The position numbers and the translations under genes are program-made. Of a stretch of 27,597 bases of DNA, positions 22,216 through 27,597 are shown one piece after another. How positions within the stretch are numbered: the first letter of the stretch is position 1; every line of letters starts with the position of its first letter. A model generated the notes under the pieces. The model was given only the letters and a program-made list of their open reading frames with translations, ran no database searches and was not told the DNA's origin. Origin of the DNA: JBGSYN01 sp041750975 (GTDB taxonomy: Bacteria; Pseudomonadota; Alphaproteobacteria; Geminicoccales; Geminicoccaceae); NCBI GenBank assembly GCA_041750975.1, contig JBGSYN010000238.1, positions 1-27,597 of the forward strand, given 5' to 3'.

Positions 22216-23765
22216 CAGACCGGTTCCTCGACTTTTTTCTGCGCATTGAGCCGGGCCATCTGCTTGGCGTAGCGGGCGCGGAACTCCGGCCGGTCCTGCG
22301 GCGTATTTTCCCAGACACCGGCGGTGTGGCCCTTGCCGACACCCCTGAAGAATTGCTCCATCTTGTCGAAGCGGGCCTTGCCGGCCATCGCCGCATTGAC
22401 GACCTGCGCCAGGGAACCGGCGCCGGCGGGACCCATCAACGGGCGGGCCGAGATGAGATTGGTGAAATAGAGCCCCGGGACCGCCATCTGCTTCGCCTTC
22501 TGAACGACCGGCGTCGTGCCGATGGCGAGATCGGGCTTGAAGGCCTCGAGCGCCGTCAGGTCTTGCTCGAGCGAGGCGCGGTATTGGACGACCACGCCAT
22601 GGGCCTCGAGCCATTGGCGATCCGGCTCCGACCATTTGGTCTTGGGACAAGCCGTTCCGACATATTCGACCGTGGCCCCGCTCTCGACCAAGAGGCGGGC
22701 CACCAGGAGTTCCGAGCCCTCGTAGCCCGACAGCGTGATACGACCCTCGATCGGCATCTTGGCGAGAGCCGCCTCGATCGCGGGCAGGATCCTGGCCTTG
22801 GCGGAATCGATCTTCTCGGCAGCGACATTGCAGGTCTTGCCGATCGCCTCGAGCCAGTCCGCCGTCCCGTCGAGCCCGACCGGTGCCGAGCCGACGATCG
22901 GACGGCCGGCCGCCTCGAATTCCCTGAACGAAGCGGTGTAGAAGGGATGGATTGCCGCGACAGTCTCGCAATCCAGGGCGGCATAAAGCTCGCGCCACTC
23001 TCGCGTCGGGATCACCGGACCCGCCGCCAGGCCGAGAGGCTCGAGCATCATGCCTATGCCGACCGGATCCGCTGGAAACATCTCCCCCACCAGCGTCACC
23101 GTAGCGCGCTTATCGGGACCGCCGCGAGGCGCCTGGACGGCACCCTTCTCGGCCTCGAGTCGCGCGTAATTGAGCATCGCACCCGCGAGAACGTCCTTGG
23201 CCTCGGCATGAGTAGGCACACCGAAGCCGGGCACGTCGATGCCGATGATGCGGACCCCGTTGATCTCTTTGGGCAGCAATCGCAGCGGCACGCCGGAAGC
23301 TGTGGGTACGCAGAGATTGGTGATGACGATGGTGTCGTAGAGGGCCGGATCGGCGAGCTTGTAGACGGCGTCGCGGATATCCTCGAACAGCTTGCCGGTC
23401 ACCAGGGTTTCGGAATTGAAGGGCACATAGCCGACGCTGCGGCGGGCGCCATAGAAGTGCGAGGTGAAGGTCAGGCCGTAGACGCAGCAGGCCGAGCCCG
23501 AGAGCACGGTTGCGGTACGGCGCATCCGGAGGCCGACGCGCAGGGAGCCGAAGGCTGGGCACATGCTTTGCGGCTTGTCGTGCGGCCCCATCGGATAGTC
23601 GCGGGCATAGCGCTCGAGCGTCTCTTTGTTGGCGCTGTTGGCGGCCGCCTGCTGCAGTGCTGAGCCCGCGTGGCAGCCGATCCCGTCGCCATGCCCCAAA
23701 GCCGTCTCGCTTGGGACGATCTCGCCTGCGGCGTTTTCGGGTGCGGGAGAGTTCATGATCGGCAT
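22215..23765 (-). CDS. bchY: Chlorophyllide a reductase subunit Y
   Basis: A 516-residue partner of BchZ. Cysteines at about 31 (GCHAG), 69 (MCPAFGSLR) and 93-94 (SACCVYGLTF) lie in the family's iron-sulfur cluster region. ATNLC-like and GFGVPTHAEAKD segments also fit. Start: ATG at 23765 (MPIMNSPAPE), 17 bases after the bchX stop. ATG at 23756 is an equally possible start, since the ribosome-binding site is weak for both. The extended frame reaching 23993 lies inside bchX and is rejected. Confidence 0.95.
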   Translation of the reverse strand: MPIMNSPAPENAAGEIVPSETALGHGDGIGCHAGSALQQAAANSANKETLERYARDYPMGPHDKPQSMCPAFGSLRVGLRMRRTATVLSGSACCVYGLTFTSHFYGARRSVGYVPFNSETLVTGKLFEDIRDAVYKLADPALYDTIVITNLCVPTASGVPLRLLPKEINGVRIIGIDVPGFGVPTHAEAKDVLAGAMLNYARLEAEKGAVQAPRGGPDKRATVTLVGEMFPADPVGIGMMLEPLGLAAGPVIPTREWRELYAALDCETVAAIHPFYTASFREFEAAGRPIVGSAPVGLDGTADWLEAIGKTCNVAAEKIDSAKARILPAIEAALAKMPIEGRITLSGYEGSELLVARLLVESGATVEYVGTACPKTKWSEPDRQWLEAHGVVVQYRASLEQDLTALEAFKPDLAIGTTPVVQKAKQMAVPGLYFTNLISARPLMGPAGAGSLAQVVNAAMAGKARFDKMEQFFRGVGKGHTAGVWENTPQDRPEFRARYAKQMARLNAQKKVEEPV

Positions 23766-23782
23766 CGCTACAGCTATCGCCC

Positions 23783-24787
23783 TCAGACCGTGTCGTAGAC
23801 GACTTCGAGGGAAACTTTCTCCTGGACCGTCCCGCCGCACATATCCTCGAGCGATGCCGGCTGCAGCACGACGTTGCGGCCGACCGCATCGCCCTTGAAC
23901 AGGTCCAGAAGCTGCTCCTGCGTCAGGGGCGCCGGTTGCTGCGGCGGGGCGATAGCGACCTGCTCGCCGAGCATTTCGAACAAGGAAGCCCATTCGCTGC
24001 CGGGCTTGCCGATAATCTCGTAATTGGCGCTCTTGCGACGGATATCTTCATTTGCCGGGATGGCTGCGAGCACGGGGATGCCCACCGCCTCGGCGAAAGC
24101 CGCTGCCTCGCCGGTGCCGTCATCCTTGTTGATGACCAGCCCGGCGACGCCGACATTGCCGCCGAGATTGCGGAAGTAGTCGACCGCCGAGCAGACATTG
24201 TTCGCGACATAGAGGGATTGGAGGTCGTTCGAGCCGACCACGATCACCTTCTGGCACATGTCGCGGGCGATCGGCAGGCCGAAGCCGCCGCAGACGACGT
24301 CACCCAGAAAATCGAGCAGGACGTAGTCGAAGCCCCAATCATGGAAGCCGAGCTTCTCGAGCAGCTCGAAGCCGTGAATGATGCCGCGCCCGCCGCAGCC
24401 GCGGCCGACTTCCGGGCCGCCCAACTCCATCGCGAACACGCCGTCGCGCTTGAAGCAGACATCGCCGATCGCGACTTCTTCGCCGGCGAGCTTCTTTCTG
24501 GAGGAGGTCTCGATGATGGTCGGGCAGCTCTTGCCGCCGAACAGCAGCGAGGTGGTGTCGCTCTTGGGATCACAGCCGATCAGAAGGACCCGCTTACCCT
24601 GCTGCGCCATCATGTAGGAGAGGTTGGCGAGCGTGAAGCTCTTGCCGATTCCACCCTTGCCGTAAATGGCGATGACCTGGGTTTCCTTCTTCGCGGGCTC
24701 GGTGCTGACGGGATCGGGGTCGACCGCCGCTTCGTCGCGAAGATTCTGCTGATAGTCATCCCGGCTGGAACGGATATCGAGCGTCAT
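23783..24787 (-). CDS. bchX: Chlorophyllide a reductase iron protein subunit X
   Basis: A 334-residue ATP-dependent electron donor, a relative of nitrogenase NifH. Seen: P-loop YGKGGIGKS (42-50), CDPKSDTT (72-79), and the two cluster ligands C131 (GRGCGGRG) and C166 (GDVVCGGFG) that bridge the dimer through a 4Fe-4S cluster. It feeds electrons to BchYZ. The ATG shares one base with the bchC stop (TGATG). The first 35 residues are variable, as in other BchX proteins. Confidence 0.97.
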   Translation of the reverse strand: MTLDIRSSRDDYQQNLRDEAAVDPDPVSTEPAKKETQVIAIYGKGGIGKSFTLANLSYMMAQQGKRVLLIGCDPKSDTTSLLFGGKSCPTIIETSSRKKLAGEEVAIGDVCFKRDGVFAMELGGPEVGRGCGGRGIIHGFELLEKLGFHDWGFDYVLLDFLGDVVCGGFGLPIARDMCQKVIVVGSNDLQSLYVANNVCSAVDYFRNLGGNVGVAGLVINKDDGTGEAAAFAEAVGIPVLAAIPANEDIRRKSANYEIIGKPGSEWASLFEMLGEQVAIAPPQQPAPLTQEQLLDLFKGDAVGRNVVLQPASLEDMCGGTVQEKVSLEVVYDTV

Positions 24788-25725
24788 CAAGAGGCTCTCC
24801 AATCGAGGATCATTTTGAGACAAGCCGGATTGCTGAATGCGGTGCGATAGGCGTCCTCGGCGTGGGCGACATCGAGGCGATGCGTGATCAGTCCGTCGAG
24901 CGAGAGGGCGCCCGTGGCGACGAAGTCGGCGACGGCCGCCATGTCCGCGGGCTGCCATTCGGCGGCGATCCGGAACCGGGCCTCGCGCATGAAGGCGGGC
25001 GGAAACGTGAAGGCAAGCCGCTCGCTGTAGAACCCGGCGAGGACGATCTCCCCGCCCTTGGCGATGCGGCCGACCAGCGTGTCGAGCAGTTCGGCGTCGC
25101 CGCTGACCTCGTGAATGACACGGTAATCGTGACGATCGTCGCTCGTGGGATCGGCCACGGGATAGCCCCTAGCACCGCCGCATCGGCCCGGGTTCGTCTC
25201 CCAGACCACCGGCGGCTCGCCACCCATGGCGATGGTGAGACGCGCCAGCAGACGGCCGAGCACGCCGTGCCCGACAATGAGTTCCGGCAATGAATCGGTG
25301 AGGGCGTGATGGGCGGTGGCGGCAAGCGCCAGGAGCACCCCCGCTTCGCCGACCTTGCCATCGAGCGTGGTGACCCGGTTCGCGGGGACGACGACACGCG
25401 ATGCCGCACCGCCGAATAGCCCCCGGATCTCGCCGAAGCAACGGGCCCCTGGCACGAAGACATGCTCGCCGATCCGGCCCTCAGCCTTGCGGCCGGCGCC
25501 GGTGATGCGGCCGGTGGATTCGTAGCCGGGCACGAGCGGATAGCCCATTCCCGGGAAGGGCGGCATGGAGCCGGACCAGAGCAGACGCTCGGTGCCGGTG
25601 CTGATGCCGCTCCAATCGATGTCGACGACGACGTCATCGTCGCCGGGTGCTGGCAGCTCGACCCGGCCAACCGCCAGACGCTCGGGCGCCTCGAATATGA
25701 CGGCCATCGAATTCATCCGGGTCAT
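24787..25725 (-). CDS. bchC: Bacteriochlorophyllide hydroxyethyl dehydrogenase
   Basis: A 312-residue member of the medium-chain dehydrogenase family that oxidises the 3-hydroxyethyl group to acetyl in bacteriochlorophyll a synthesis. Seen: WSGISTGTERLLWSGSMPPFPGMGYPLVPGYESTG, given here as its parts SGISTGTE (about 39-46) and PLVPGYE (about 63-69), a VGHGVLGRLLAR nucleotide-binding turn, and the AEDAYRTAF C-terminal segment. Three in-frame ATGs (25725, 25716, 25707) are possible. The first is kept, although AGGGAG is only three bases from it. The promoter lies in the preceding 80 bases. Confidence 0.94.
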   Translation of the reverse strand: MTRMNSMAVIFEAPERLAVGRVELPAPGDDDVVVDIDWSGISTGTERLLWSGSMPPFPGMGYPLVPGYESTGRITGAGRKAEGRIGEHVFVPGARCFGEIRGLFGGAASRVVVPANRVTTLDGKVGEAGVLLALAATAHHALTDSLPELIVGHGVLGRLLARLTIAMGGEPPVVWETNPGRCGGARGYPVADPTSDDRHDYRVIHEVSGDAELLDTLVGRIAKGGEIVLAGFYSERLAFTFPPAFMREARFRIAAEWQPADMAAVADFVATGALSLDGLITHRLDVAHAEDAYRTAFSNPACLKMILDWRAS

Positions 25726-25766
25726 GCTCTCCCTGCGCGCTGGGCAATTGACGTCTCAACCTCATC

Positions 25767-25810
25767 TGTCAGCCTACTTTTACGGCTTTCGTTGTCAATA
25801 AACATTTACA
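25767..25810 (-). promoter_or_regulatory. bchC promoter with tandem PpsR/CrtJ palindromes
   Basis: TGT-N12-ACA, the PpsR/CrtJ consensus, occurs exactly at 25793-25810. A one-mismatch copy TGT-N12-ACG lies at 25767-25784, eight bases away, which is the spacing known for cooperative binding at Rhodobacter bchC. On the minus strand TTGACA (plus 25793-25798) and TAGGCT (25771-25776), 16 bases apart, form a sigma70-like promoter. Each palindrome covers one promoter box. The crtF stop codon (25806-25808) lies inside the first site. Confidence 0.8.
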
Positions 25811-26927
25811 CATTTTTGTAGGTTTCTGGCTTCACTGCGGTGAGGACACGAATCAGCATCGGTCTCGGACCCCTTCTTAGCCGGATATGTGTCAACCCTG
25901 CTTGTCGCATCATCGCGACCAGGACCGGCACCGAACGCGGCCGGCCGCTGCCCATGGCCAGCAGGTAGAAGCCGAAATAGGCGTCGCCCATCGGCTCCGC
26001 ACCGCGCGTCCCGGCCATGGGTTCGGCCAGCAGCAAGGTGCCGCCTGGCTCCAGGGCGGCGCCGGCGGCCTCGAGGATCGCCGCTGCGGCGAGATCGTCA
26101 TGATCGTGGATGACCCTGACCAGGGTGATCAGATCGGCACCCTTGGGCAGGGGGTCCTTGAAGAAATCGCCGCCATGAAAGGTCAGGTTGGGATTGTCGC
26201 CGAGTCGGAGGCGGGCGCGCTCGGCCACGGCCGGAAGATCGTAGAGACTGTAGTCGAGATCCGGGGCGCGGCGTCGGGCGGCCTCGATGAACGCCCCTTC
26301 GCCGCCGCCGACATCGAGCAAGGTCCGGTGCCGGCTGATATCGTAGGCATCGAGCACCTCGTCCGCGATGAAGCCCTGCGATGCCGCCATCAAGGCCGAA
26401 TAATCCGCAACGCTCGTCGGCGATGCATCCCTCGCGTCGGGATTGCGGGCATAGGCCCAAAAGGCACCCAGTCTCGTCTCATCGACCTCGCCGCGCAACA
26501 GCGCCACTGGATCGGCGAGGTCCTGATAGAGCATGGCGTGGTGTTCGATCATCGCGGTGAGGCCCTTATTGTGGGCCAGCACGGCGCCATGGCGGCCGAG
26601 GCCGATGCGCTCCCGAGGTCGAGGCTCGACCAGTTGCAGCGATTTCGCAGCGGCGATCAGGCGGTCCGTGGCAGCGGGAGGCAGCCCCAGTTTCGGCGCG
26701 AGTTCTGCGGCGGTCAGCGGTTCTTCGGCCAGGATCTCGAAGAGCCGGACGCGGACGCAGGCATAGAGGATCTGCGAATAGACGAAGCCCGCGACCAGAT
26801 CGAAAAGCTGGTTGGCGCGCCGGTTGGCGATTCTTCGCGTCAGGGGAAAACGGGCGGCCCAGCGTTGGAAACCGGGCTTGGCAATGGTGCGATCGCGCCA
26901 GGCGAGAAATCGGTCTCTAAGCGGCAA
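25806..26927 (-). CDS. crtF: Demethylspheroidene (hydroxyneurosporene) O-methyltransferase
   Basis: A 373-residue SAM-dependent methyltransferase that methylates the tertiary hydroxyl of acyclic carotenoids, indicating spheroidene- or spirilloxanthin-type pigments. Seen: an N-terminal dimerisation/winged-helix part with FVYSQILYACVRVRLFEILAE (given as FVYSQILYAC at 48-57), the SAM loop LLDVGGGEGAF (203-213), YDLPAV, GDFFKDPLP and RVIHDHDD, where family members have the catalytic His. The start appears to be TTG at 26927: the frame has a TGA immediately upstream. It overlaps the end of crtE by 11 bases. The exact start is less certain than the identity. Confidence 0.92.
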   Translation of the reverse strand: MPLRDRFLAWRDRTIAKPGFQRWAARFPLTRRIANRRANQLFDLVAGFVYSQILYACVRVRLFEILAEEPLTAAELAPKLGLPPAATDRLIAAAKSLQLVEPRPRERIGLGRHGAVLAHNKGLTAMIEHHAMLYQDLADPVALLRGEVDETRLGAFWAYARNPDARDASPTSVADYSALMAASQGFIADEVLDAYDISRHRTLLDVGGGEGAFIEAARRRAPDLDYSLYDLPAVAERARLRLGDNPNLTFHGGDFFKDPLPKGADLITLVRVIHDHDDLAAAAILEAAGAALEPGGTLLLAEPMAGTRGAEPMGDAYFGFYLLAMGSGRPRSVPVLVAMMRQAGLTHIRLRRGPRPMLIRVLTAVKPETYKNV

Positions 26928-27597
26928 CCGTCATGTGCTTCTTCGGCACCAGCCGCTTGACCTCGAGCATCACGAGCTCGCGCAATTGCGGGGCGCCCGG
27001 ACAATCCGGAATGGAGGTCACGGCGTCATGAATGAGCCCTTGGAGCCGGGCGACGGCACCCTCGACACCGAGCTCGACCGTGGCGTTGGGGCGGCCCAGG
27101 GTCTCGTCCTGGCCGGCGGGCTTGCCGAGCTCGTCGGGCGAAAGCAGGGCGTCGCGCAGATCGTCCGCGACCTGATAGGCTTCGCCAAGCCGCTGACCGA
27201 GCATCCGCCAGGGCTCGGCGGGGGCACCGGCGCACATCGCCCCGGCCGCCGTGGCCGCGACGAAAAGGCTGCCGGTCTTGGCCCGCTGATAGTCCTCGAA
27301 GTCGACGACCGGCTCGCTTTCCCAAGCCTGTCCCGCGGCGATGCCATGCGGGGCGCCGACACAGCGTCCGATCGTCAACAACAGCTGGCCAAGGCGGGCC
27401 GGATTGGCCGTGGTCTCGCGGGCCAGGGTCTCGAACGCCAGAACGATCAGGGCATCGCCCGCCAGCACCGCGAGCGGCTCGCCGAAAGTCTTGTGGACCG
27501 AGGCCTTGCCACGTCGGGTGTCGGCATTGTCGAAGCAGGGCAGGTCGTCATGAATGAGCGAGGCGCAGTGCAGCAGCTCGATCGCGGCCGCAGCGCC
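26917..27597 (-). CDS. crtE: Geranylgeranyl diphosphate synthase (5' end beyond window)
   Basis: The frame is open to the right edge, so the N-terminus is missing; 226 residues are visible out of about 290-300 expected. Seen: the first Asp-rich motif LIHDDLPCFDNADTRRG with DDLPxxD, the FGEPLAVLAGDAL segment, and the second Asp-rich motif YQVADDLRD. These bind Mg-diphosphate in trans-prenyltransferases. The enzyme supplies GGPP for carotenoids and for the chlorophyll tail. It ends with TAG at 26917-26919 and overlaps crtF, so the two are one transcript. Confidence 0.92.
   Translation of the reverse strand, partial: GAAAAIELLHCASLIHDDLPCFDNADTRRGKASVHKTFGEPLAVLAGDALIVLAFETLARETTANPARLGQLLLTIGRCVGAPHGIAAGQAWESEPVVDFEDYQRAKTGSLFVAATAAGAMCAGAPAEPWRMLGQRLGEAYQVADDLRDALLSPDELGKPAGQDETLGRPNATVELGVEGAVARLQGLIHDAVTSIPDCPGAPQLRELVMLEVKRLVPKKHMTVAA

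Noticed and set aside
22216..22998. N-terminal extension of the bchZ frame inside bchY
   Set aside because: BchZ homology begins at the ATG at 22215. The extension is an out-of-frame reading of bchY.
22326..23663. 445-codon plus-strand frame opposite bchY
   Set aside because: Antisense shadow in high-G+C DNA with no recognisable motif, while bchY is unmistakable.
1..27597. CRISPR arrays, rRNA genes or insertion sequences
   Set aside because: No regularly spaced repeats, rRNA-like sequence, transposase motifs or terminal inverted repeats were recognised on reading both strands.

Overview
The window comes from a phototrophic alphaproteobacterium, either a purple bacterium or an aerobic anoxygenic phototroph. 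The evidence is the right-hand half (about 16.5-27.6 kb, all on the minus strand), which carries the conserved photosynthesis superoperon crtE-crtF-bchC-bchX-bchY-bchZ-pufQ-pufB-pufA-pufL-pufM-pufC. It encodes GGPP synthase, a carotenoid O-methyltransferase, the late bacteriochlorophyll a enzymes, the LH1 antenna and a type-II reaction centre with a four-haem cytochrome. The genus cannot be fixed from the sequence alone. Within the superoperon I see tandem PpsR/CrtJ-type palindromes over the bchC promoter and a long hairpin between pufA and pufL. A small secreted protein of unknown function follows pufC.

Left end (1-3.9 kb, plus strand): two overlapping genes of visibly lower G+C. The first is a 902-residue protein joining a GHKL (MutL/MORC/Hsp90-type) ATPase to a C-terminal PD-(D/E)xK nuclease. 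The second is a DNA methyltransferase with a TSPPY motif. Together they look like a compact, acquired ATP-dependent restriction-modification or defence module, and this is the most interesting system in the window. It is followed by the decayed 3' end of an EAL-domain (c-di-GMP phosphodiesterase) gene.

4.2-9.9 kb (minus strand): a catabolic operon in the order nucleoside-hydrolase-like protein, sugar-binding protein, two ABC permeases, and a DUF5060/DUF4038 glycosidase. It has no ABC ATPase of its own. It starts from a sigma70-like promoter overlapped by an inverted repeat (likely operator), and faces a divergent 3-hydroxyacyl-CoA-dehydrogenase-family gene (10.1-11.0 kb).

11.0-16.5 kb: a bidirectional terminator; a LysR regulator divergent from a CmcJ/NvfI-type Fe(II)-dependent oxygenase, with a T-N11-A box between them; an orphan HigA-like XRE regulator flanked by a 101-bp direct repeat that copies the tail and terminator of the oxygenase gene; a tiny secreted HGGG...YHCH protein (44 aa); a 2H-phosphoesterase (2'-5' RNA ligase-like); a lipoprotein; and a class-III aminotransferase that converges on the puf operon. 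No tRNA, rRNA, CRISPR array or intact insertion sequence was seen.
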